11,917 nt of DNA. Source: SOIA01 sp964346585 (lineage in GTDB: Bacteria; Acidobacteriota; Aminicenantia; Aminicenantales; Aminicenantaceae). Location of the stretch: contig CAYFVQ010000090.1 in assembly GCA_964346585.1 (NCBI GenBank), positions 1 to 11,917 on the forward strand, written 5' to 3'. How positions within the stretch are numbered: position 1 is the stretch's first letter; the number at the start of each line of letters is the position of its first letter. A program made the position numbers and the translations under genes. Shown here piece after piece: positions 1-6,623 of this stretch. Below the pieces are notes generated by a model. The model saw only the letters and a program-made list of their open reading frames with translations, searched no databases and had not been told where the DNA came from.

Positions 1-1566
1 GCGGTTTCTGTTAAGATCAGCTCGAAAGTTCCCATTTCCAACGTGTATTCGCCCTCTCACAAGGTATCAGTCCGCAAGGAAGGACCAGGTCAGGCAACAG
101 TCGGTTATGAGGAAAGAAACGTGAAGCCTGACAAGGATTTTATCCTCTATTATTCCCTTTCTCAGGATGATATCGGACTGTCGTTCATGAACTGGGAGGG
201 ACCTGATGATAACTATTTCATGCTCCTAGCCTCACCGTCCTTTGTGAGCCCAAAGGAAAAAGTCCTCAATAAGAACCTGATTTTAGTCATTGACAGCTCT
301 GGCAGCATGAGCGGAAAAAAGATCAAACAGGCAAAAGAAGCCGTGAGATTTGTCATCAATCATCTGGATAAGGGAGACAAATTCTCCCTTATCGATTTTG
401 ATGATGGAGTCAGCCTGTTTTCTCCGAGACTACTCTCCGCGAACTCAGAGAACATGGAAAGAGCTCTGAGTTTTGTGGAGGAAATCGAAGATTCTGGCGG
501 GACCAACATCAATGATGCTCTGCTTCAAGCCCTCAAAATGATCGAGCCCGGGGAAAGGCCCAACTACATCCTTTTCCTCACTGATGGCCTGCCCACAGTG
601 GGTATTACCCGAGTCGCTGACATATTGAAAAACATCGGGAGAGCCAACGATCAGAAGTCCCGGATTTTTGTCTTCGGAGTCGGTTATGATGTCAACACCG
701 AACTGCTGGACAGAATTTCCTCGGAAAACCGGGGGACCTCTGTGTACGTGGATGAAAATGAAGACCTCGAAGTCGCCATCTCAAGCTATTACGAAAAAAT
801 TTCCTCTCCTCTTCTTTCAGATTTATATTTCTTTTTTGGAGGAATTGAGGTGACAGACCTTTACCCGCGAGTCATGCCTGATCTGTTCAGAGGATCACAG
901 CTAGTTCTGGTCGGGAAATATAAAGGCAGAGGCCCGGTTACAGTGACACTCAATGGAAAAGTCGGAAAAGAGAAGAGAAGTTATACTCTCAGGAGTCAAA
1001 AACTCGTCAGAGATGATAGGTACAGTTTTCTTGTGCGTCTCTGGGCAGCAAGGAGAATCGGTTATCTTCTTGAGGAGATCAGGCTGCACGGAGAGAATGA
1101 AGAACTCGTCGAAGAAGTGAAAAAACTCGGATTGAAATACGGGATCGTGACTCCGTACACATCCTTTCTGGTTACTGAAAAAGAGAGGCGCTCACTTGAT
1201 GCCGCTGCGCCGGAAGCCGAAGAAGCTCTCGCTGCCCGCAAAGTTACGGGTGCGGGGGCATTTAAAATTGCCAGAGTCTCGCAGAGATTTAAAGAATTAG
1301 ATAAAGCCATTCAAGTGACTTCTCAGAAGATAATCTACAAAGAGGACAAGACATTTTACTTGAAGGATGGAACCTGGGCCGATAGCCGGTATGAAGAAGG
1401 TAGCCCTGTTAAAGAAATCCAGTTCAATTCAGAAGAGTATTTTCGCCTCTTGACTCAGAGACCCGGAATAGCCAAGTATCTTTCTGTTGGGTCCAATGTT
1501 ATCGTTCATTTTGAAGGAAAGAACTATAAGATAGTGGATCTTAGTGCGAAGCAAGAGAAAAAATAA
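1..1566 (+). CDS. VIT/von Willebrand factor A domain protein, 5'-truncated
   Basis: The reading frame is open from the first base, so the true start lies upstream; a GTG at 43 is internal. Counting from the first codon, 521 residues are visible. Residues 1 to about 60 look like the end of a VIT domain (the domain of inter-alpha-trypsin inhibitor heavy chains). A vWA domain follows at about 92-260 with an intact metal-ion adhesion site: D98, S100 and S102 (DSSGS), T168 and D195. After this come a beta-rich segment and a helical stretch ending in YGIVTPYTSFLV, both usual in bacterial VIT-vWA proteins. The C-terminal 120 residues contain FYLKDGTW and a final small domain. Family members are generally exported or envelope-associated and bind ligands through the metal site. 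Any signal peptide would lie outside the window. The specific partner is unknown. The family call is secure; the biological role is not. Confidence 0.9.
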   Translation, partial: AVSVKISSKVPISNVYSPSHKVSVRKEGPGQATVGYEERNVKPDKDFILYYSLSQDDIGLSFMNWEGPDDNYFMLLASPSFVSPKEKVLNKNLILVIDSSGSMSGKKIKQAKEAVRFVINHLDKGDKFSLIDFDDGVSLFSPRLLSANSENMERALSFVEEIEDSGGTNINDALLQALKMIEPGERPNYILFLTDGLPTVGITRVADILKNIGRANDQKSRIFVFGVGYDVNTELLDRISSENRGTSVYVDENEDLEVAISSYYEKISSPLLSDLYFFFGGIEVTDLYPRVMPDLFRGSQLVLVGKYKGRGPVTVTLNGKVGKEKRSYTLRSQKLVRDDRYSFLVRLWAARRIGYLLEEIRLHGENEELVEEVKKLGLKYGIVTPYTSFLVTEKERRSLDAAAPEAEEALAARKVTGAGAFKIARVSQRFKELDKAIQVTSQKIIYKEDKTFYLKDGTWADSRYEEGSPVKEIQFNSEEYFRLLTQRPGIAKYLSVGSNVIVHFEGKNYKIVDLSAKQEKK

Positions 1567-1598
1567 CAGATAGGGATTAGGGCTCTAAAAGTTCAATC

Positions 1599-1710
1599 AT
1601 TGGGGTCAAGCCTTATTTGGATTTCGAGATTCAGAGCTTTATTCCAGTTTCCTGACATCGATCCTGACAAGGCCTGACCCCATTATTACAAAATAAGGCC
1701 TGACGCCAAT
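1599..1710. repeat. REP-like intergenic palindromic element
   Basis: This lies between the convergent vWA and flavin oxidoreductase genes. The outer arms, 1599-1618 and 1691-1710, are inverted repeats matching at 18 of 20 positions, and the left arm carries TTGGGGTCAAGCC. A second copy of the right-arm core, AAGGCCTGACCCCA at 1669-1682, repeats directly as AAGGCCTGACGCCA at 1695-1708 (13 of 14 identical). The hexamer CCTGAC occurs four times on the plus strand (1651, 1663, 1673, 1699). No reading frame is apparent. The layout resembles REP/MITE-type elements, and transcripts from either side could fold here, so it may also end transcription of both genes. Assignment to a mobile family is inference. 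Confidence 0.65.
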
Positions 1711-1761
1711 CAGCTGAACCCACTCAGTTTTGGGGCCCTCATTCCGTTTATTTAATCCTTT

Positions 1762-2853
1762 TTATTTTTTGAGCTCAGCACAGGTGATTCCTCGTGGGTT
1801 GAAGCATCTGTTGCAGGAGATGCACTCTGATTTCTGTAAATCTCCGGCACGGAATTTCTTGACCAGAAAGGGGTCTCGGATAAGAGGTCGGCACATGGAG
1901 ACGAGGTCGACATGGCCCTCATTGATAAATCTCTCCATTTTTGAAAAAGTCCGGATCCCCCCCAGGCCAATCACTGGGATGGCCACAGCCTCCTTGATTC
2001 GCGAGGCACTATCGACAAAGTAGCCTTCTTCAGCTTCCTTTCTGAGCCCTTTCCAGACTGATCCTTTTCCGGCTTCAGCCATCCCTCCGCTCACCTCAAT
2101 GCCGTCCACTCCCTTTTCTTCCAGGATTTGAGCGATCTCGATGCTTTCTTCAAGAGTCAATCCATCAGATAGAAAATCTGATGAATTCAGCTTCACGATC
2201 AGAGCCAATTCCTTTCCCTTTGATTCCTTGATACCCGCGATGATTTCTCTGACTATTCGGAGGCGATTCGATAACGAGCCTCCCCATTCGTCTGTCCGTC
2301 TGTTGGTATAGGGAGAGATGAAACTGCTCAAGAGATAACCGTGAGCGATATGGAGCTGAACTCCGTCAAAACCGGATTGATCTGCTCTCCGGCTGCCCTG
2401 GATAAAATCATCGATAACACCTCTAATATCTTCCGGGCTCATCTCTTTGGGCATGACTTTAAATGTGGGCTCATAAACAGCGGAGGGTGCGATCGGTGTG
2501 CATCCGCAGATTTTCGGCGTTGTCTGACGGCCGGCATGGGAGAGCTGGAGGAAAATACGCGATGGATGCTGGTGGACGATTTCCGTGATTCGACTCAATC
2601 CGTCTATCCTGTCATCCCTATCCACACCTGTTTGAAACGGGCTGGCTATTCCCGTGGGGTGGATGTAGGCATGGCCTGTGATGATGAGTCCTACTTCTCC
2701 TCGAGCCAGGTTTTCAAAAAGTGTGACCTGCCTGTCGGAGACCGAGCCCTCTCGGTTAGCCATGAAATCATGAGTGGCGGAGCGCACAAACCGGTTCGGG
2801 ATTTCAACTTTTCCTACCTGAATCGGAGTGAAAAGGGCTGATTCGATTTTCAT
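1762..2853 (-). CDS. NADH:flavin oxidoreductase, Old Yellow Enzyme family, single-domain
   Basis: The 363-residue protein is an FMN-dependent TIM barrel of the Old Yellow Enzyme/2,4-dienoyl-CoA reductase group, which typically reduces activated C=C bonds. The N-terminus (LFTPIQVGKVEIPNRFVRSA) is typical. The active-site pair is H168 and H171 in HIAHGYLLSSF, followed by SPYTNRRTDEWGGSLSNR. The phosphate-binding end of the barrel is VIGLGGI near 294-300. The protein ends just after a Cys cluster at C344, C347, C350 and C358, the place where larger relatives bind a 4Fe-4S cluster. The flavodoxin-like and NAD(P)-binding domains of full dienoyl-CoA reductases are absent. The ATG at 2853 follows an AAAGGA-type ribosome binding site about 6 bases upstream. 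The gene is transcribed away from the aminotransferase operon. The substrate cannot be inferred. The family is sure; cofactor details are likely. Confidence 0.93.
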   Translation of the reverse strand: MKIESALFTPIQVGKVEIPNRFVRSATHDFMANREGSVSDRQVTLFENLARGEVGLIITGHAYIHPTGIASPFQTGVDRDDRIDGLSRITEIVHQHPSRIFLQLSHAGRQTTPKICGCTPIAPSAVYEPTFKVMPKEMSPEDIRGVIDDFIQGSRRADQSGFDGVQLHIAHGYLLSSFISPYTNRRTDEWGGSLSNRLRIVREIIAGIKESKGKELALIVKLNSSDFLSDGLTLEESIEIAQILEEKGVDGIEVSGGMAEAGKGSVWKGLRKEAEEGYFVDSASRIKEAVAIPVIGLGGIRTFSKMERFINEGHVDLVSMCRPLIRDPFLVKKFRAGDLQKSECISCNRCFNPRGITCAELKK

Positions 2854-2947
2854 GTTCTTTTCCTTTCTGTAGACGCTCTATATTAACAAAATTTTTTCCT
2901 GCAGGTCTACCGCTGAAATATTCACTGGAAAAGTGTGGATGGCTCAC

Positions 2948-2975
2948 TTGATTTCTTGAGGATTATCGATACAAT
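2948..2975 (+). promoter_or_regulatory. Candidate sigma-70-type promoter for the aminotransferase operon
   Basis: A TTGATT (-35) at 2948-2953 and a TACAAT (-10) at 2970-2975 are separated by 16 bases. Start of transcription near 2982 would leave a leader of about 25 bases before the ATG at 3007. The leader contains the ribosome binding site AAGGAG at 2996-3001, five bases from the start codon. The position in the divergent gap fits, but the match is only 4 of 6 and 5 of 6. No comparably convincing promoter was found for the divergent flavin oxidoreductase gene. Confidence 0.45.
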
Positions 2976-3006
2976 TGAGGGAGGATTTTGAATTGAAGGA
3001 GAAAAA

Positions 3007-4152
3007 ATGCATAAAGAAAAACTCCTCATGATTCCTGGGCCGAGCCCTGTTCATCCCCGTATCCTCAATAGTGTTTCTCTCCCTACGGTTTCCCATGTGG
3101 GGCCTGAGCATGTTTCTGAGATGAAGATGGCATTAGAGAATTTAAAGAAAGTCGTCTTCTGCGAGAAAGGTGAGCCTTTTATTGTGGCTGGAGCAGGGAC
3201 TCTGGCCATGGAGATGGCCCTGTTGAATATCATAGAGAAAGGAGAGAAATTTCTCGTTCTTTCCCAGGGATTTTTTGGGGAGAGGATGGTTCAGATCGCC
3301 CAGAGTTTCGGTCTCGATTGTGACTTTATCGAGAGCGAGCGGGGAAAAGCTGTCTTGCCGGAGGAATTGGAAGCTGAACTCCGGAAGGAAGGATACAAGG
3401 CCGTGGTTTCGACCCATGTGGATACCTGTACAGGGGCTTGTGCTCCAGTAAAAGACTATGCGGGAGTTCTTAAAGAGCAAGGTATTTTCTTCATCGTCGA
3501 TGGGGTTTGTGCGACAGGAGGTATTGAGGAGAGAATGGATGACTGGGGGATCGATTTGGTCTTGACTGCGGCTCAGAAATGCTTCGGGGCTCCCCCGGGT
3601 TTGGCGGTCATCGTCGTTTCTGAAAGAGCGATGGAAAAAAGGAGAAGTATGGAAGCGATTCCTGCCTATTATTCCGACCTTTTGAACTGGCTTCCTATAA
3701 TGAAGGACCCATCCAAATACTTTTCGACTCCCTGTGTCAACGAAATCAGAGCATTTTATGAGAGCACTAGGATCGTCCTCGAAGAAGGGATGGAAAAGAG
3801 ATTCCTCCGCCATGCTCGAGTGGCCCGGGCCATAAGGGCGGCTTTAACCGAACTGGGATTTTCCTTCTTCACTCAGGAGCCATTCCTGGCTGATACCCTC
3901 TCTGTCGTGGAGTACCCTGAGGGAGTGGAGGATCAGCCCTTCCGGAAAATGTTCTCCGAGAATGGAGTTGTTGTTGCCGGAGGTCTAGGGGAGACAGCTG
4001 GGAAGGTTTTCAGGATGGGTCATATGGGGAACCTGTCTGAGTCCCAGGTGCTTTTTGCCATTGATGCTTTAGAAAGAACACTTTCTTCACTTGACTACAG
4101 TTTCAAACCCGGTACAGGGCTGATGACTGCAGAAAAGATTTTAGGAGGATGA
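3007..4152 (+). CDS. Class V aminotransferase, alanine/serine-glyoxylate type
   Basis: The 381-residue, PLP-dependent enzyme is of the alanine-glyoxylate/serine-glyoxylate aminotransferase subfamily (fold type I); these enzymes transfer an amino group between Ala or Ser and a 2-oxo acid such as glyoxylate. The N-terminus MIPGPSPVHPRIL is diagnostic. GAGTLAMEMA (62-71) forms part of the cofactor phosphate pocket. D165 in VDGVCATGG should pair with the pyridine nitrogen, and K191 in TAAQKCFGAPPG is the Schiff-base lysine. R336 in VFRMGHMG is the likely substrate-carboxylate arginine. The length is normal for the family. The ATG has a strong AAGGAG five bases upstream. It is followed 14 bases later by the DUF362 gene, which suggests co-transcription. 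Some relatives carry the older label 'soluble hydrogenase 42 kDa subunit'; there is no hydrogenase feature here. Exact substrates are unknown. Confidence 0.92.
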   Translation: MHKEKLLMIPGPSPVHPRILNSVSLPTVSHVGPEHVSEMKMALENLKKVVFCEKGEPFIVAGAGTLAMEMALLNIIEKGEKFLVLSQGFFGERMVQIAQSFGLDCDFIESERGKAVLPEELEAELRKEGYKAVVSTHVDTCTGACAPVKDYAGVLKEQGIFFIVDGVCATGGIEERMDDWGIDLVLTAAQKCFGAPPGLAVIVVSERAMEKRRSMEAIPAYYSDLLNWLPIMKDPSKYFSTPCVNEIRAFYESTRIVLEEGMEKRFLRHARVARAIRAALTELGFSFFTQEPFLADTLSVVEYPEGVEDQPFRKMFSENGVVVAGGLGETAGKVFRMGHMGNLSESQVLFAIDALERTLSSLDYSFKPGTGLMTAEKILGG

Positions 4153-4166
4153 GGAGATAGAGAGAA

Positions 4167-5234
4167 ATGCCGAGTCAAGTCTTTTTCATTCCAGCAAAAA
4201 GAGAAGAGGGGAATGAAGCTCTGGCAGCGAAAGCCGGAAGAATTTTCCTCGAGACAGGATTGCTAGATAAGATAGATGAGAAATCCTTCGTGGCTTTGAA
4301 GATTCATTTTGGAGAACAGGGAAACATGGGATTCATCAAGCCGCACTGGCTGACGGAGATCATCAAGCAGATCAAAGGCAAAAGCTCCCGGGTATTTTTA
4401 ACTGATTCCAACACGCTGTATGTCGGGAAAAGGTCGAATTCCATTGAGCACCTCCAGCTTGCCTGGGATCATGGGTTTACTCCTGAGAATGTTGGAGTCC
4501 CGGTTATCATAGCCGATGGTCTTAAAGGCGGAAATGATGAAGAGATCGAAGTGAATTTGAAAAGGGTGAAAACAGTCAAAATTGGAAGTGCATTCCTCAG
4601 CTCGGATGTTCTTGTTTGTTTGAGTCATTTCACGGGACATGGATTATCAGGATTCGGAGCCGCCATAAAAAACCTGGGAATGGGGTGCGCGTCGAGAGCC
4701 GGGAAGCTGGACCAGCATTCTGAAGTGCATCCGTGGGTCAATCCGAAGTACTGTACAGATTGCGGATTGTGTTTTGATCATTGCCCCTCCGAAGCCATTG
4801 TCCATAAAGAGGATAAAGCATTTATCATCGAGGAGAAATGCATCGGGTGTGGAGAATGCCTCGTGGTCTGCAACGTTGGTGCTGTCAAATTTCGTTGGGA
4901 TTCGGACATTGTTCGAGTGCAGGAAAAAATGAGTGAATACGCGCTCGGCCTTTGGGAATCTTTTAAAGGGAATGCAGGATGCATAAATGTATTACTCAAA
5001 ATCACTAAGGACTGCGACTGCATGGCAGAGGATGAGCCGGACATTGTCGAAGATATTGGAATCGTCGCGTCTCTCGACCCTGTGGCTGTCGATCAAGCCT
5101 CTGTGGATTTAGTGATAGAGAAGAGTGGCAGAGACATCCTGAAAGTCGGCTATGATGTGGACTGGTCAGTTCAACTCCAGCATGGAGCTGAGATTGGCCT
5201 GGGAAGTCGAGAGTACGAATTGATCAAACTGTAA
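4167..5234 (+). CDS. DUF362 domain protein with 2x[4Fe-4S] ferredoxin motifs
   Basis: The protein has 355 residues. The DUF362 region covers about 1-180 and again the C-terminal part, with family-typical stretches ALKIHFGEQGN (43-53), FLTDSNTLYVGKR (77-89) and GFGAAIKNLGMG (162-173). Inserted at about 190-242 is a bacterial two-cluster ferredoxin module: C196, C199, C202 and C206, then C225, C228, C231 and C235. Two full CxxCxxCxxxC motifs predict two 4Fe-4S clusters and electron transfer. An additional CDC pair is at C283 and C285. No signal peptide or membrane segment is seen, so it is probably cytoplasmic. The catalytic role of DUF362 proteins is not established. The ATG at 4167 is preceded by GAGGAG ten bases upstream, and AGGAGG lies further back within the end of the upstream gene, so translational coupling is plausible. 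The stop codon lies inside a short direct repeat. Confidence 0.9.
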   Translation: MPSQVFFIPAKREEGNEALAAKAGRIFLETGLLDKIDEKSFVALKIHFGEQGNMGFIKPHWLTEIIKQIKGKSSRVFLTDSNTLYVGKRSNSIEHLQLAWDHGFTPENVGVPVIIADGLKGGNDEEIEVNLKRVKTVKIGSAFLSSDVLVCLSHFTGHGLSGFGAAIKNLGMGCASRAGKLDQHSEVHPWVNPKYCTDCGLCFDHCPSEAIVHKEDKAFIIEEKCIGCGECLVVCNVGAVKFRWDSDIVRVQEKMSEYALGLWESFKGNAGCINVLLKITKDCDCMAEDEPDIVEDIGIVASLDPVAVDQASVDLVIEKSGRDILKVGYDVDWSVQLQHGAEIGLGSREYELIKL

Positions 5235-5252
5235 GGGGTCATGTAAGGGGTC
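5231..5252. repeat. Short tandem direct repeat over the DUF362 stop codon
   Basis: GTAAGGGGTC occurs at 5231-5240 and again at 5243-5252, giving a 12-base unit repeated twice. The first copy contains the TAA stop of the DUF362 gene. The second copy forms the outer end of the adjoining large inverted repeat. This suggests duplication or insertion at the 3' end of the gene. Confidence 0.7.
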
Positions 5253-5374
5253 GCATCTCAACATTCGACATTTTTACTTTCTTTTCCTTATTTCCCTATC
5301 GAGCACTAACAGATCTGTAGATTAAAAAGTCTTGACTGTGAGTGAGAAATGTCGAATGTTGAGATGCGACCCCT
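5246..5374. repeat. Perfect 28-bp inverted repeat element between DUF362 gene and tRNA-Pro
   Basis: The arms 5246-5273 and 5347-5374 are exact reverse complements over 28 bases and enclose a 73-base spacer. The outer end reads AGGGGTCGCATCTCAACATT. Pairing stops at both edges, so the arms are sharply bounded. The A+T-rich spacer has a 10-base palindrome, ACAGATCTGT, at 5309-5318 and no reading frame. The right arm stops two bases before the 3' end of the tRNA gene, so the tRNA transcript would run directly into a long hairpin. It may serve as a terminator for both converging transcripts or be a small non-autonomous mobile element. No target-site duplication is clear. Confidence 0.8.
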
Positions 5375-5376
5375 AA

Positions 5377-5451
5377 TCGGGGCGAGGGGATTCGAACCCC
5401 TGACCCCAGCGTCCCGAACGCTGTGCGCTAACCAGACTGCGCCACGCCCCG
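5377..5451 (-). tRNA. tRNA-Pro (anticodon CGG)
   Basis: A 75-base cloverleaf folds on the minus strand. The acceptor stem is CGGGGCG with CGCCCCG, including the C1-G72 pair and A73 characteristic of bacterial proline tRNAs. The D stem is GCGC/GCGC. The anticodon stem is CAGCG/CGCTG with loop TTCGGGA, placing anticodon CGG at 5414-5416 (complement). The T stem is AGGGG/CCCCT with loop TTCGAAT. The variable loop is the short five-base type. The 3' CCA is not encoded and must be added after transcription. A TATAAT sits 14 bases upstream. Confidence 0.97.
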
Positions 5452-5464
5452 ATCAGTCAATCCA

Positions 5465-5493
5465 ATTATAGCGATAAACACTGAAAGATGAAA
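5465..5493 (-). promoter_or_regulatory. Candidate promoter for tRNA-Pro
   Basis: On the minus strand a perfect TATAAT (-10) covers 5470-5465, with transcription expected to begin near 5458, about seven bases before the tRNA. The -35 position at 17-base spacing (5493-5488, TTTCAT) is poor. The 12-base context TCGCTATAATTG is identical to that around the -10 of the GTPase gene. Read-through from the GTPase gene is an alternative source of this tRNA, since no hairpin terminator separates them. Confidence 0.5.
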
Positions 5494-5544
5494 GACTGGT
5501 GACGCTATTTCTGCAGCTAAAGGGAATAGGGAGGCAAAGAGAGT

Positions 5545-6534
5545 TTAGATGTGAAGCTCGATTATATCTTCATCTTCGAGAATATGGTCCCGGTTGACCT
5601 TCTGTCCCTGGTATTTGTTTTGACTCCAGATTCGTGCGAACTTCAAGTTTTGGGCAAAGTCTTTGTGGACGGCTTTGGCCAGGTTCATGACCGAGGACCC
5701 TCTTTTGAGGGTGAAGGGATCTTCCCGGTCCGCTTTTTTTCCTGGAATTTTGCTATAAACTCGGATGATATGGAGGAGGGAGAAGACCTCTGTACGCAGC
5801 GTTTCAAGGCCGTCTCCTTTGGCAGTGGATACGGGAATGAGGTCAAAATCGGGATCGAGAACATGTTTTATCGAAGTGAGAAAGCTTTCCTCTGAAGAAA
5901 GGTCAGCTTTGTTCGCCACGATGAGCGCTCTTTTATTAAATTGTGATGCCTCAGTGAGAAGCGAGTGATCCTTGGGGATAAGCTCTATTCTCTTTTCCTT
6001 CAATTTGGCGAGAAGACTCTCTGTATCAGAGGCGGGATTCTGGCTGGATATGTCCAAGATGACCAATATTCCATCCGCACTTTTGATCAATTCAGCATGC
6101 CAGTATTCCATGTATTCCGGAGTAATAGGGGGGGTATCTATGAGCTGGATCTGAATGTTCTCGTACGGCATCATAGCGGGATAAGGCATCCGGGTCGTGA
6201 AAGGGTAATCACCGATATCAGGATTCGCGTTTGTCAACGACTTCACCAACGAGGATTTACCGGAATTCGGTAGTCCAACCAAAACAACCTGGCCGGCACC
6301 GGCTTTCTCAATATTGTAGGAGAGCCCGTGTTTGGCAACCGTCGGTTTCTTTTGGGCTGTGGATTTGAGCTTGGCAATCTTTGTCTTGAGAAGTGCTTGA
6401 AGTTTTTCGGTCCCCTTATGTTTGGGCACGATAGAAAGGAGCTCTTCCAAGATAGCGACTTTTTCTTCTGGCGTCTTTGCAGTTTTGAGCTTCTTTTCTG
6501 TTTCAAAATATTGAGGCGGTAGGTTTGCTGGCAT
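5545..6534 (-). CDS. DRG/Obg-like GTPase with C-terminal TGS domain
   Basis: The 329-residue P-loop GTPase belongs to the Obg/DRG branch of the TRAFAC class, whose members usually bind the ribosome. The order is: a helical, lysine-rich N-terminal region (1 to about 65); G1 GLPNSGKS at 87-94; G2 around YPFTT (110-114); a G3 position reading DTPP (133-136); G4 NKAD (208-211); G5 STA (236-238); and a TGS domain from about 256 to the end. Family proteins usually have DxPG at G3, so the glycine that contacts the gamma-phosphate is missing; this may be normal for this subgroup. N90 in the P-loop is the residue linked to potassium-dependent GTPases. The glycine-rich Obg fold is absent. The ATG at 6534 follows AAGAAGG four bases upstream. 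The family is confident; the cellular role is only inferred. Confidence 0.9.
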   Translation of the reverse strand: MPANLPPQYFETEKKLKTAKTPEEKVAILEELLSIVPKHKGTEKLQALLKTKIAKLKSTAQKKPTVAKHGLSYNIEKAGAGQVVLVGLPNSGKSSLVKSLTNANPDIGDYPFTTRMPYPAMMPYENIQIQLIDTPPITPEYMEYWHAELIKSADGILVILDISSQNPASDTESLLAKLKEKRIELIPKDHSLLTEASQFNKRALIVANKADLSSEESFLTSIKHVLDPDFDLIPVSTAKGDGLETLRTEVFSLLHIIRVYSKIPGKKADREDPFTLKRGSSVMNLAKAVHKDFAQNLKFARIWSQNKYQGQKVNRDHILEDEDIIELHI

Positions 6535-6553
6535 CTGACCTTCTTCTGGCTCA

Positions 6554-6582
6554 ATTATAGCGAATCTTCATTCTCTTTTCAA
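6554..6582 (-). promoter_or_regulatory. Sigma-70-type promoter for the TGS GTPase gene
   Basis: On the minus strand TTGAAA (-35, 6582-6577) and a perfect TATAAT (-10, 6559-6554) are spaced by 17 bases. Transcription should start near 6547, leaving only about 13 bases before the ATG at 6534, just enough to include the AAGAAGG ribosome binding site. This is the best-matching promoter in the window. Confidence 0.75.
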
Positions 6583-6592
6583 AAAAGGAGCA

Positions 6593-6623
6593 CTAAAAAA
6601 AGGGGACAGGCCCCTTTTTTTAG
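6593..6623. repeat. Short GGGGAC palindrome, REP-like
   Basis: A 13-base perfect stem (6593-6605 pairing with 6611-6623) encloses the five-base loop ACAGG. The stem has seven A-T pairs next to a GGGG/CCCC block, so on either strand it ends in a T-rich arm like a factor-independent terminator. However, it lies between the divergent GTPase and gyrB promoters, where a terminator is not expected. A short repetitive palindrome is therefore more likely. Confidence 0.65.

Noticed and set aside
2341..2841. A 166-codon plus-strand frame inside the flavin oxidoreductase gene
   Set aside because: It is antisense to a confident gene covering the active site. The Cys/Ser-rich translation is a by-product of the opposite strand.
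3142..3813. A 223-codon minus-strand frame inside the aminotransferase gene
   Set aside because: It lies wholly opposite a clear PLP enzyme with its catalytic residues intact, and its translation resembles no family I know.
5231..5376. CRISPR-like repeat array near the tRNA
   Set aside because: There are only two arms, in inverted rather than direct orientation, with one spacer-sized interval and no Cas genes.
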